DNA of 34,393 nucleotides from DATJKD01 sp963728295 (GTDB taxonomy: Bacteria > Pseudomonadota > Gammaproteobacteria > Steroidobacterales > Steroidobacteraceae). Each line of letters starts with the position of its first letter. The stretch's first letter is position 1. Below, piece by piece: positions 17,642-25,945 of the stretch. The position numbers were made by a program, and so were the translations under genes. Where the stretch lies: contig CAVSKB010000017.1 of assembly GCA_963728295.1 (NCBI GenBank), positions 1 to 34,393 of the forward strand. Direction: 5' to 3'. The notes under the pieces are model-generated. The model saw only the letters and a list, made by a program, of their open reading frames with translations, was not told the origin of the DNA and searched no databases.

Positions 17642-19129
17642 TCAGCCCGCCAGGATGCTGGTCGTGCGGTCCGGACGGCCCGTCTCACCGGCGACCCAGC
17701 GGCACATGCGGCGCAGAGGCTCCATGGCGTCCTGAGGCAATGAGAGCATCGGTGACAGCGCGAGCCCGAGCGAGACCACGCGTTGCGCGCCATGCAAAGC
17801 CAACCGGTCGCCGATCTGCTCCTTGAGGCGGTCCGGATAGACGCCGATCGTCTGCGTGTACGAGTTGACCGAGCGGATCGCGGTTTCAACGCCGCTCATG
17901 GGGACGATGTTTGCAACGCGTCCGCTCAGCTCCCTGGAGAAATCCACGGGCTCCGGAATCTGAGAGACGATCACCGCGCCTTCGTGCTGCTCTCCGCCGA
18001 TGACCTTGAAATACAGGTCATCCAGCCGCAGCGCATCGAGCTCGCTCGCCAGGTTGAGGTCGAAGTCCTTCGGCTTCGTCGAAATCTGTTCCGGCAGTTT
18101 TATGATCGCTTCGTAGACGTACTGACCAAAGCGGTTGGCACGCTCGAGTCCCGCGTCATCGGTTCCCGTATCGACGTAAACCACCCGTGAACTTGCGCAA
18201 CCCTCCTGATTCGCCCCACCCACGTCGAGTGCCAGCAGGGCGGCCGCGTCTTGCATGGTCGCCTCGTCAGCGAAAGCATCGCGGCCGACGATGCTCGAGC
18301 TGAACTTGGGCTCCAGCGCGATCAGGTCGATGCCGGGCTGGATGTATCTCGCGATGTGCTTGATCGAGCTCATGCCGCCCCATGCGACGATCTTCTCGAC
18401 ATTCCTGGGGTGATACAGGACTTGCTCGATCTGCTCGTCTCCGCCCTTCCAGTAGCCCACCGACAGGTGCCGCGTCACCGGATGGTCGGGGTCGAGGTCG
18501 ATCATCGTGCGAACGACGGCAGCGTGCGTCATGGGATCGTTCGACGGCGACTTGATGATGGCGTCGCTGCGTGTAACGGCACAGCGGATCACGGTGACAC
18601 CGGCCGCCAGCACGGCGTTACCGGGAACAATATGGATTCCGCGCGCTCCGAATGCCCTGACCTGGCCAACCGCTCCGCTTTGCAGCGGGACCTTCACCCA
18701 ACCCTCGAGGTATGCACGACCGATGTTGTGATCGACAACTTCTTCCAGCTGCGAGCGCTTGAACATGCGCTGCAGTACTTTCTCGAACATGTGGCGCAGA
18801 ATCGGCTCGGTCAGGCCGGAAGCCCCGACCGAGATCTCGAAGCATTCCTGCAGGTACGGGTTCTTCCGGAAGTCGAGTCGTTCTCCCAACGCCTCCAGAA
18901 AATCCAGAATGTCATCGAGAGTGATGTCGTAGTAGTCACATAACTCGGAAGGATTGCTGAGCGGAAGGCGTTGCACGAAGCGACGCACATCCGGAGTGGA
19001 GAACGTCACCCCACCGTGCCGGCCGGGGAACGTGATCAGGTCGCTCTGGATCACCTCGCCCCGGATAATGAGAGGAACAATTGACGGATTTTTTCGTCCG
19101 TGGTTCCCGTCTCGAAGGACGTCGGGCAC
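17642..19129 (-). CDS. LuxC-like acyl-CoA/acyl-protein reductase
   Basis: This 495-residue protein starts at GTG 19129 behind GAGGAG. It belongs to the LuxC acyl-reductase family (aldehyde-dehydrogenase fold). The catalytic nucleophile C311 sits in DVGGANQEGCASSRVV. Other family segments are GIHIVPGNAVLAAGVT (cofactor loop), AIIKSPSNDP and KIVAWGGMSSIKHIA. It reduces an acyl group delivered by the LuxE-like partner to an aldehyde with NADPH. No luciferase (luxAB) or thioesterase (luxD) is present, so light production is not the purpose. It is divergent from a TetR gene with a repeated operator between them, suggesting induction by the substrate acid. Confidence 0.9.
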   Translation of the reverse strand: MPDVLRDGNHGRKNPSIVPLIIRGEVIQSDLITFPGRHGGVTFSTPDVRRFVQRLPLSNPSELCDYYDITLDDILDFLEALGERLDFRKNPYLQECFEISVGASGLTEPILRHMFEKVLQRMFKRSQLEEVVDHNIGRAYLEGWVKVPLQSGAVGQVRAFGARGIHIVPGNAVLAAGVTVIRCAVTRSDAIIKSPSNDPMTHAAVVRTMIDLDPDHPVTRHLSVGYWKGGDEQIEQVLYHPRNVEKIVAWGGMSSIKHIARYIQPGIDLIALEPKFSSSIVGRDAFADEATMQDAAALLALDVGGANQEGCASSRVVYVDTGTDDAGLERANRFGQYVYEAIIKLPEQISTKPKDFDLNLASELDALRLDDLYFKVIGGEQHEGAVIVSQIPEPVDFSRELSGRVANIVPMSGVETAIRSVNSYTQTIGVYPDRLKEQIGDRLALHGAQRVVSLGLALSPMLSLPQDAMEPLRRMCRWVAGETGRPDRTTSILAG

Positions 19130-19156
19130 AATCTCCTCGCGCTGGTCGAATCCGTT

Positions 19157-19192
19157 CTACACTCGTATAATCACAACTCTACACTCGTATAA
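19157..19192. promoter_or_regulatory. Tandem TetR-type operator and promoter between luxC-like and tetR genes
   Basis: The 14-mer CTACACTCGTATAA occurs twice, at 19157-19170 and 19179-19192, 22 bp apart (two helical turns). Each copy contains the dyad TAC-ACTC-GTA. The first copy overlaps a consensus -10 box TATAAT (19166-19171) for the plus-strand tetR gene. Placement in the divergent promoter and the paired arrangement suggest binding by the adjacent TetR protein and control of both directions. Confidence 0.65.
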
Positions 19193-19196
19193 CTCA

Positions 19197-19815
19197 ATGA
19201 GCAAGTCACGACGGCACGAGCACGAAGTCCCGCCCCCGCAACGCAGCCGCGACGCGCGACGCCATTCTCCTTTCGGCGCTGCGGGCGTTCGCCGATCGGG
19301 GATATGACGGCGTCGGCCTGCGCGAGATCGCCCAGGGCGCGGGCGTGACCGCGATGCTGGTGAATCACTATTTCGGCTCGAAGGAGCAGCTCTTCAGCGA
19401 GGTCGTCGCGCACGCGGTTGCGACGCCGATCATCCTCAATCAGGAGAACATCGCCTCCGGAAAGCCGGCCGAGGCGCTGGCAACGGCACTGGTCAAGATG
19501 ACGAGCGCCGACGAAAAACCCCAGGATGGATTTCTCCTTTTTCTCCACTCCGCGTCGACGCGTCGCGCGGCCGAAATCACACGGGAACAGATCGAGACGC
19601 ACCAGTACAAGTTGCTTGCTTCCGTCATGCGCGGTCCACATTCGGCCGAGCGCGCTGGACTCGTACTGGCGATCGTCGCCGGCGTCCAGATCATGCGACA
19701 GATGATCGGCGTTTCGCCGCTGGCCAAGGCGGATCCCAGGGCTCTGGTGAAAGTTCTCGCGCCGATCCTGCAGCAGCTGATCGGTACGACGGAGAGCGCG
19801 GCGAGGCGCCGGTAG
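19197..19815 (+). CDS. TetR-family regulator of the luxCE-like module (frameshift near 5' end)
   Basis: ATG 19197 starts MSKSRRHEH. A single extra base between about 19215 and 19250 then changes frame to KSRPRNAAATRDAILLSAL and RAFADRGYDGVGLREIAQGA, the canonical TetR helix-turn-helix with NHYFGSKEQLF. The corrected product is about 205 residues, with a C-terminal ligand domain (IVAGVQIMRQMIGVSPLAK) of TetR_C type. It sits immediately downstream of its probable tandem operator, divergent from luxC, and convergent with the P450 gene. It most likely represses luxCE and itself until an acid or acyl-CoA inducer binds. Confidence 0.8.
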
Positions 19816-19823
19816 GACGAAGC

Positions 19824-19842
19824 AGCGGCCTGCGCGGCCGCT
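19824..19842. terminator. Hairpin between convergent tetR and P450 genes
   Basis: AGCGGCC (19824-19830) pairs with GGCCGCT (19836-19842) across a 5-base loop in the 54-bp gap between two converging genes. No T-tract follows on either side, so termination is uncertain. Confidence 0.3.
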
Positions 19843-19869
19843 TGCTCGAGCCGGACTGATCCGTCGCGG

Positions 19870-21130
19870 CTACGCGGCCGACAAGCGGTGCGACACGGGC
19901 CGCAGTCGAACGCGCAAGGTCGACAACGTCCGGAACGAGTAGCCGCCGCTGAAGACCAGCGGGTCGTCCAGCACGTCGACATGGAAGCGCGCGAACATCG
20001 CCGGGAAGAACTCGCCGAGCTGCAGCTTGGCCAGCAGGTGACCGATGCAGTGATGCAGGCCGCGCCCGAACACGAGCGTCTCCTTGATCGTACGCGACAG
20101 GTCGAGCTCGTCCGGATTCGCGAAGACCCTGGGGTCACGATTGGCGCCCGCCACCCACAGATAGACCACATCGCCCTGCCGGATCTGCTTGCCGTGCCAG
20201 GTGAAATCCTGGGTAGCGACCCGCGACTGGCTCGCCGACATCGACACGTAGCGCGATAGCTCCTCGACCGTCTGCACCTTGCGCTCCGGATGGGTCAGCA
20301 TGTACTGAACCTGCTCCGGGTGCTGCGCAAGGGCGACTACGCCGAATGCCATGGTCGACGCCGTACTTTCGTGACCCGCCAGCAAGATGAGGACGCATGC
20401 TCCCAGCAATTCCGCCTCCGTCAGGCCCTGCTCCCCTTCACCCGCGGCGGCGAGCACCGACAGGAAATCGTCCTGCGGCTGACCCTTGCGACGCGCGAGT
20501 TCGTGCTTGAAGACCTCGTTCATCCCGCGCATGGCAGCCTCGCCGTCGTCGAGCAAGGCTGGGCTCGGACGCGGCGAACCGAGCGCCATGACAATGCGAG
20601 TTCGCCCAATCGCGCAGGTTGGCGAGGTGTTCCTCGGGCACCCCCATCAGTTTCATGATGACGCTGCCGGTGAGCGGCCGGGCGATCTCCTCGATGAACT
20701 CGATCTCGCGGCGCCGTTCGGCGGCTTCGAACAACTGCTGCAGCCGTGCCAGCACGAAGGCGCGCATCGTCTCGACATTCGACTTGCTGAACGCGTTGTT
20801 CATCGGCTTGCGGAGGCGCGCGTGATGCGGGGGATCCGTCATGTTCACCCACGTCGGCGTGGCGGTGGTCAGCAGCGGTATACGGCTCTGCCACTCGTGC
20901 TCGGGGATTGACGCGAACGCCATCTTGCCGAGGCGTGCGGTCGACAATGGCAGCTTGCCGCCGAATCCCTCGGCCACGTCCGCGAAACGCGTGACAAACC
21001 AACCCTGTTGAATGTCGCTCCAGAAGACCGCCTCATGCTCGCGGATGGCAGCGAGTCGCTCGTCCAGCTGCGGTCCGAGCAACTGCAGATCGGTCAGGTC
21101 GAAGTCGAGGCTGGATGTTGTTTCACTCAC
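19870..21130 (-). CDS. Cytochrome P450 (frameshift)
   Basis: The start is GTG 21130 (MSETTSSLDFDLTDL) with GGAG upstream. The frame is broken near 20599 by one extra base (after RDWANS); the rest continues as IVMALGSPRPSPALLDD. The corrected length is about 419 residues, normal for soluble bacterial P450s. Hallmarks: helix C (DPPHHARLRKPMNNAF), I-helix oxygen-activation motif LLAGHESTAST, an ExxR-type motif in EELSRYV, and the heme-thiolate loop VFGRGLHHCIGHLLAK. It probably hydroxylates a hydrophobic substrate. It is the last gene of the operon tetR - Rieske alpha - beta - OYE - P450, 32 bp after the OYE gene. No ferredoxin or ferredoxin reductase is nearby. Confidence 0.9.
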
Positions 21131-21162
21131 GACGGATTCTCCGCACAAAGTCGGATGGTTGG

Positions 21163-23139
21163 CTATGGAATTTGACGACCCGCAAGGTGCCCCTCCCGGA
21201 TCGCACACTGCAGGTCACGCGGTGACAGGGCATCGCCCGCCAGTTTCACCGTCGCGACGCGCCCCGCGAGCTCGCGAGCGAGCTCGTTGAGCGAGCGTTT
21301 GCTCGCGACCATGACGACGGTGTCTGCCGGAACCTTGCGCACAGTTCGGCCCTGTATCGGTCGAATGAGGCAGTGGTTGCGTTCGATGGCCACCAGGTGC
21401 GCTCGCGTGATGAGCTCGAACGAGCCCTTGGCATAAAGCCGCTCGAGTGCTGGCTCGGCGCGTACTGCCATGTCGACGGCGGGAGCGAAGCTGACGCAGC
21501 GCGTCGCAAAGGTCACCGCGACGCCCTTCTCCAGCAAGTACTCGGCAACTCCTATCGCCTCGTACTGTCCCAGGTCGTCGAAAACCAATGCCGATGAACC
21601 CAGATCACGATTCGGGCCGGTCAGTAGTTGCGCCGGCGACAGCACGTGTTCCTGCTCGACACCCGAAGCTGGCTCGCCGGGCACGCTGATCAGCACTCCG
21701 TCCGTTCGCGGGATCGCACCGGTCGCGACGATGACGACATCGGGCGCCTCGCGCAGCACGTCGGAGGCCTCCACGTAGGTGCCGGTTCGGACCGTCACGC
21801 CCAGCCGGTACACCTCGCGTTCCAGCCAATCGCCGATGTCGTAGATACCTTGCAATTTCGGCGCGAGCCGCGCCACTCTCAGCGCGCCGCCCAGGTTCGC
21901 GGCCGCTTCGCACAGCGTTACCCGATGACCCCGCAACGCCGCCGTGCGCGCAGCCTCCAGGCCGGCGGGACCGCCGCCGACGATCATGACGTCCTGCGGA
22001 TGATCCGTATGGCCGATCAATTCCTCGGCGAGCGACGCTTCAAAGCCGACGGCCGGGTTCACGACGCACCCCATCCGGTGCGTGACACCGAGGATGCCGC
22101 CGACGCAGCCCTGGTTGCACCCGATGCACGGTCGCACCTGCTCGGCACGACCCGAGCGGGTCTTGCGAACGAGCTCCGGATCTGCAATGAGCGGACGCAC
22201 GAATCCCACGAGATCGGCGATGCCCTGCCGCAGCACCTGCTCGCCGTCTTCAAGCGTACGCAGCCGGCCGCACACGATCCGCGGGATGCGCGACGCCGCC
22301 GCTGCGATCGGTGCGCTCGAAGGCAGCATCGACGCTGTCGGCTCGGACATGGAGGGGAGCATGGCGGGGATGGAGTAGTAGCTCCCCTGCGACGCGTTGA
22401 CGAAGTCGATCAGTCCATCCGCTTCGAGACGCCGGACGGCCTCGGCGCACTCCTCGATCGAGAGACCGCCGGGCGCATACTGGTCCGAGATACGAATACC
22501 GATCGGGTAGCGCGGGCTCACCGCTGCGCGCGCGGCCGTGAGCAACTCCCGGAGAAATCGCAGCCGGTTATCGAACGAACCGCCGTACTCGTCCGTACGC
22601 TGGTTCGTCAGGGGCGAAAGGAACTGGTGAGGCAGATAGCCATGCCCGGCGTGGATCTCGACGCCGTCGATGCCCCCTTGCTCGGCCCTCCATGTCGCGC
22701 GTGCGAAAGCCTGCACGATCTCCTCGATCTGCGCCCGATCCATCTCGATCGGTACGATCCCGGTGAACGGGGCGGCAAGCGGCGAGCTCGACCACGGCGG
22801 ACCGCCATCGGCCGCCGGCCAGTGCGCGCCACCGTGCCACAGTTGATGGAAAACCTTGGCGTCGCAAGCATGGATCGCGCGTGCCAGCCGTTCGTAGCCC
22901 TCGACGATGCTGTCGTCCCAGGAATGAAGGTTGAAATTGAAGCTGGACGGGTGAACCGTGGCGAGATCGAGAAAGATCAGTCCCACGCCGGCCCTGGCCC
23001 GCGCTGCGTGATACGCAATCAAGTCGTCGGTGATGTGGCTTCCGATGGCGAACGACGTGCCGTGACCCGGACGGCAGATGCGATTCGGGATCTCGAGGTC
23101 ATTGATTCGGATCGGCTCGAAAATGCGTCGCAGGTCCAT
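21163..23139 (-). CDS. Old Yellow Enzyme/2,4-dienoyl-CoA reductase-type FMN/Fe-S/FAD oxidoreductase
   Basis: This 658-residue protein has the three-part layout of 2,4-dienoyl-CoA reductase (FadH), trimethylamine dehydrogenase and bile-acid BaiCD/BaiH proteins. The N-terminal FMN barrel (residues 1-340) contains FHQLWHGGAHW and EIHAGHGYLPHQFLSPLTN, then DEYGGSFDNRLRF. A [4Fe-4S] cluster motif follows, CIGCNQGCVGG then GCVVNP. The C-terminal part is a Rossmann FAD/NAD(P) domain (VMIVGGGPAGLEAARTAAL). It should reduce an activated C=C bond with NAD(P)H, or catalyse the reverse reaction. Placed between the Rieske oxygenase and the P450, it probably acts on a pathway intermediate. It is 27 bp downstream of the beta subunit. 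Confidence 0.9.
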   Translation of the reverse strand: MDLRRIFEPIRINDLEIPNRICRPGHGTSFAIGSHITDDLIAYHAARARAGVGLIFLDLATVHPSSFNFNLHSWDDSIVEGYERLARAIHACDAKVFHQLWHGGAHWPAADGGPPWSSSPLAAPFTGIVPIEMDRAQIEEIVQAFARATWRAEQGGIDGVEIHAGHGYLPHQFLSPLTNQRTDEYGGSFDNRLRFLRELLTAARAAVSPRYPIGIRISDQYAPGGLSIEECAEAVRRLEADGLIDFVNASQGSYYSIPAMLPSMSEPTASMLPSSAPIAAAASRIPRIVCGRLRTLEDGEQVLRQGIADLVGFVRPLIADPELVRKTRSGRAEQVRPCIGCNQGCVGGILGVTHRMGCVVNPAVGFEASLAEELIGHTDHPQDVMIVGGGPAGLEAARTAALRGHRVTLCEAAANLGGALRVARLAPKLQGIYDIGDWLEREVYRLGVTVRTGTYVEASDVLREAPDVVIVATGAIPRTDGVLISVPGEPASGVEQEHVLSPAQLLTGPNRDLGSSALVFDDLGQYEAIGVAEYLLEKGVAVTFATRCVSFAPAVDMAVRAEPALERLYAKGSFELITRAHLVAIERNHCLIRPIQGRTVRKVPADTVVMVASKRSLNELARELAGRVATVKLAGDALSPRDLQCAIREGHLAGRQIP

Positions 23140-23166
23140 GCAGTCCCCTGCCTTCGGTCAGGACGA

Positions 23167-23664
23167 TCAGAGAATCAGAGACACCTTGCCCTGCGGCACG
23201 AGGGAGTCGAGATCCAGCACGGCTCGCTTGAGCTGGATGAGGAAGTCGTCGCCGTGGCGTACGAGCCGGTATCGGTGCGAGCCCATGTATGTCGCGGTAA
23301 GGCTGCGCTTCGTCCGAAACGTCACGAAGTTGGCGGCCGCATCGATCTCCGGTCCGCTGGTGCCGAGCACACGAACGTTGCTGTAGATGTGCCGCACGCG
23401 TGAGTGCGGGTACTCGGCATGCGCCGAGGGCTTCTGCAGGCGAATCACCCGCTGCTCCAGCCGTTCACGATCGTCCGCGACCAGGAACAGTGATTCCGCA
23501 GGGTCGAGCCGGGACGCCTCCGGATCGCCGGTCGGCGCAATCTCGTAGCGTGCGTCAGGCGCAAAGAGCTTGAGCCATCCCTTGAGATCCCATTCATCCA
23601 GTAGTGCGCCTTCCCGGTAGAGAAAGTCCTCGACCTCCAGGCGCAGCAGCAACGTCTCGTTCAT
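23167..23664 (-). CDS. Ring-hydroxylating dioxygenase beta subunit
   Basis: This roughly 165-residue protein has the NTF2-like fold of aromatic dioxygenase small subunits: VEDFLYREGALLDEWDLKGW, FAPDARYEIAPTGDP, SRVRHIYSNVRVLG and GSHRYRLVRHGDDFLI. ATG 23664 overlaps the alpha-subunit stop by one base, and a GTG at 23667 gives a GTGA overlap; either way the two genes are translationally coupled. It forms the alpha3beta3 oxygenase with the upstream gene. Confidence 0.9.
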   Translation of the reverse strand: MNETLLLRLEVEDFLYREGALLDEWDLKGWLKLFAPDARYEIAPTGDPEASRLDPAESLFLVADDRERLEQRVIRLQKPSAHAEYPHSRVRHIYSNVRVLGTSGPEIDAAANFVTFRTKRSLTATYMGSHRYRLVRHGDDFLIQLKRAVLDLDSLVPQGKVSLIL

Positions 23665-24977
23665 CACGTTGCCGACTCCGGCGCGCTCATGATCTGGTCC
23701 CAGCGGAACCAGTACGCACGCATCTGCAGCTCATTGTCGTAGTGCGGGTTCTCATCCCGGAGCGTGTTCTCTTCGGCATGAAACCCCTTGGATATGTCAT
23801 TCCATTCCACGTCGCCGGTTTCAAATCCTCTCTGGCAAAGCTCAAGCATCTCGACATCGTCGGGGGTTGCAAAGCCACCAGGTCCGAGGAAGGAGAGGAC
23901 GCATTCGTTGCGGATACGGCGCAGGGTCGGTGTTTCGTCGGCGGGGCCGAACGACCATGCACGGATGATCATGCGGTTGTGAGCCGCGGGAGTCACCGTG
24001 CGCATCAGGATGGTCTGCTGGTCGTTGATGATCGAGTTCGGAAAGATCACCATGTTGCGATTCACATTGGCGAGCCGCTCTGCTTTTTCCGGTCCCAGTC
24101 TCTGTTCGAGCTCGCGTTTCTTGGCCTCGATTTCGACCCTCGCCTCCTCTCCCCACACGGGCAGCCACTGCGCGACCGGCCTCCCCGTGGGGATGCGCAG
24201 CTCGAAGCACGCGTGCCCGTTGCCGAGGCTCAGCGCGCGGCCACGGATGTCGATGGCGGTCAGGCCCTTCACCATCGTCTTCATGTAGTCGACGTAGCTC
24301 ATGTGCGTCAGATCGAGGTGGTATCCGTCGTAGCTGTTCTCGCAGATGAGCTTGTAGTTCGCCTTGATCTCGTATTCGTGGCAGCCACGGACCACCTGCA
24401 ATCCGGCGGCCGAATGATCGGCGATGGAATCGAGCATTTCGCCGGCGCCGGCGAGGTACTCATCGAGCGGCGGCGCGTCCTTGTCGAAGCAGACGAACCA
24501 GAATCCCGCACGCTGCTCGAGACGCGGCACCTGCAGCAGATTGTAGAAGCCGCCCTCGTTGAAGCGCTCGCCGTAGCCGTACTCGGCGTGCTGGTCGAAG
24601 AGCTCGCCGCTGCTGCGATAGGCCCAGCCGTGATACGGACAGACGAATCGTTTGCGGTTTCCCCGCGGCTCGCGGCAGATCGATGCTCCGCGATGACGGC
24701 AGGTATTGAAGAACGCGTTGACACGCCCGTTCACATCGCGATTGAAGATCAGCTCCCGATCCACGACGAAGCGGACGATGAAGTCGCCCTTGTCCGGCAC
24801 CTCGCAGTCGTGGCCGAGCACGATCCACGACTTGCGCAGGATGCGTCGCTTCTCCTCCTCGAAAATCTCCGGGCTGGTGTAGGCGGAGCGATGAACCAGA
24901 AAGCGCCCGCGCTCACGATCCAGCCACAGGTAACGTGATCGGTATGTCGAGTGTTTCGGTTGAACGACGGCAGCCAT
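23664..24977 (-). CDS. Rieske ring-hydroxylating dioxygenase alpha subunit
   Basis: The start is ATG 24977, 5 bp after the tetR stop; the frame is open upstream but overlaps tetR. In the 437-residue protein, the Rieske centre is C93/H95 (CRHRGA) and C113/H116 (CPYHGWAY). The mononuclear iron site is in ENSYDGYHLDLTH, with H220 and H225 as iron ligands and D217 as the bridging aspartate. The catalytic domain ends normally. The alpha/beta pair resembles group II/III dioxygenases for aromatic carboxylates or polycyclic compounds, but the substrate pocket cannot be read by eye. It needs an electron-transfer reductase that is not in this window. Confidence 0.92.
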   Translation of the reverse strand: MAAVVQPKHSTYRSRYLWLDRERGRFLVHRSAYTSPEIFEEEKRRILRKSWIVLGHDCEVPDKGDFIVRFVVDRELIFNRDVNGRVNAFFNTCRHRGASICREPRGNRKRFVCPYHGWAYRSSGELFDQHAEYGYGERFNEGGFYNLLQVPRLEQRAGFWFVCFDKDAPPLDEYLAGAGEMLDSIADHSAAGLQVVRGCHEYEIKANYKLICENSYDGYHLDLTHMSYVDYMKTMVKGLTAIDIRGRALSLGNGHACFELRIPTGRPVAQWLPVWGEEARVEIEAKKRELEQRLGPEKAERLANVNRNMVIFPNSIINDQQTILMRTVTPAAHNRMIIRAWSFGPADETPTLRRIRNECVLSFLGPGGFATPDDVEMLELCQRGFETGDVEWNDISKGFHAEENTLRDENPHYDNELQMRAYWFRWDQIMSAPESAT

Positions 24978-24982
24978 GACGT

Positions 24983-25630
24983 TTACTCCGTCCGTTGAGC
25001 GCGGGGCCGCGCGCCATTGAGGAAAAGCTCGACGGCGGCCTCCACGGACCTGCGCACGTCGGCGGGCGAGAGTTTGACACGCGGATTCAGCAGGGCCTTC
25101 AGATGTACATCGCCCTGCAGCATCTCCATGAACACCCAGGCCGCGCGAGTGGGGTTCTTTACGTCCAGAACGCCGAGCTTCGTCTGTTGCTTCAGGTACA
25201 CGGCCAGGTGTCGCGCTGCACTCTCGGGCACTGAACTGAACACCAGTCGACCCAGTGCCGGGAAGCGGCCCACCTCCCCCATCAGCATACGATAGAGCGC
25301 CAGCGTTTCGCGGCTGATCAGCACTTCCAGCAGCCGCTGGCCGAATATCCGCAAGGCCTGCTCGGGGGGCAGCTCGAAGGCCCTGGCCTGGTCTGCGGCG
25401 CTGGCCCCGCCGCGGCACACCTCCTGCACCGCCGCCGTGAACAGGCCGCGCTTGTCACCGAACTCCTCGTAGATCGCGCGGCGCGATCCGCCCACCTGCC
25501 GGGTGATGTGCAGCAGGCTGGTGCCGTCGTAGCCGCGCTGCAGGAATTCGCGGACCGCGGCCTGCAGCAGGACGTCGCGCCGGCTGCGCTCACCCCGGCG
25601 CCCGCGGACCTGTCGCCTGCGCCTCACCAT
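24983..25630 (-). CDS. TetR-family regulator of the Rieske/OYE/P450 operon
   Basis: ATG 25630 (MVRRRRQVRGRRGERS) or an in-frame GTG at 25639; about 215 residues. The N-terminal helix-turn-helix is canonical: AAVREFLQRGYDGTSLLHIT, then QVGGSRRAIYEEFGDKRGLF. The C-terminal part (ALYRMLMGEVGRFPALGRLV, AWVFMEMLQGDVHLKAL) resembles the AefR/TetR_C type with a hydrophobic ligand pocket. It is the first gene of the operon, so it is probably autoregulated. Two palindromic operators lie upstream, shared with the divergent TonB receptor gene. Confidence 0.88.
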   Translation of the reverse strand: MVRRRRQVRGRRGERSRRDVLLQAAVREFLQRGYDGTSLLHITRQVGGSRRAIYEEFGDKRGLFTAAVQEVCRGGASAADQARAFELPPEQALRIFGQRLLEVLISRETLALYRMLMGEVGRFPALGRLVFSSVPESAARHLAVYLKQQTKLGVLDVKNPTRAAWVFMEMLQGDVHLKALLNPRVKLSPADVRRSVEAAVELFLNGARPRAQRTE

Positions 25631-25658
25631 GGCTTTCACTGTTCAGGAACCTCGGTTT

Positions 25659-25695
25659 GGTACCGGTGAGTACCGCTTTGGTACTTAACGATACC
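25659..25695. promoter_or_regulatory. Two palindromic operators (GGTAC-N6-RTACC) between tetR and the TonB receptor
   Basis: GGTACCGGTGAGTACC (25659-25674) and GGTACTTAACGATACC (25680-25695) share GGTA-N8-TACC and start 21 bp apart, two helical turns. They lie in the 306-bp divergent interval 25640-25945, near the start of the TetR gene. Nothing else striking is present in that interval. This is a typical paired TetR operator able to control the catabolic operon and the receptor together. Confidence 0.7.
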
Positions 25696-25945
25696 GGAGT
25701 GGAAACAAATTCCAAAGTAGTGTACGTTGTTGCTGCGTAAGTTTTCGAACGGTTACGGATTGCCACAGGCGCATGGGACCCGTGTCGGACAAAGGCTGGC
25801 TGCAGATCCTTCTCGCGGAGGGAAGGGAAATCGATCCACGGCTTGCATCGGTTTCGTCCGCCCCGCGTCCCATCGAACGTCGGCGTTACGTCGCGCCTGC
25901 CCGGGCGCGGAACAACCGTCATCACGACCACAGGGGAGCATTCAA

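Noticed and set aside
16186..19129. A bioluminescence (lux) operon
   Set aside because: Only luxC- and luxE-like genes are present; there is no luxA, luxB or luxD, and the neighbours are catabolic.
21628..23403. A 591-codon plus-strand open frame
   Set aside because: Antisense of the OYE-type gene and the dioxygenase beta subunit. High GC keeps the opposite strand open; the composition is not protein-like.
23604..24938. A 444-codon plus-strand open frame
   Set aside because: Antisense of the Rieske alpha subunit, which has all its metal ligands.
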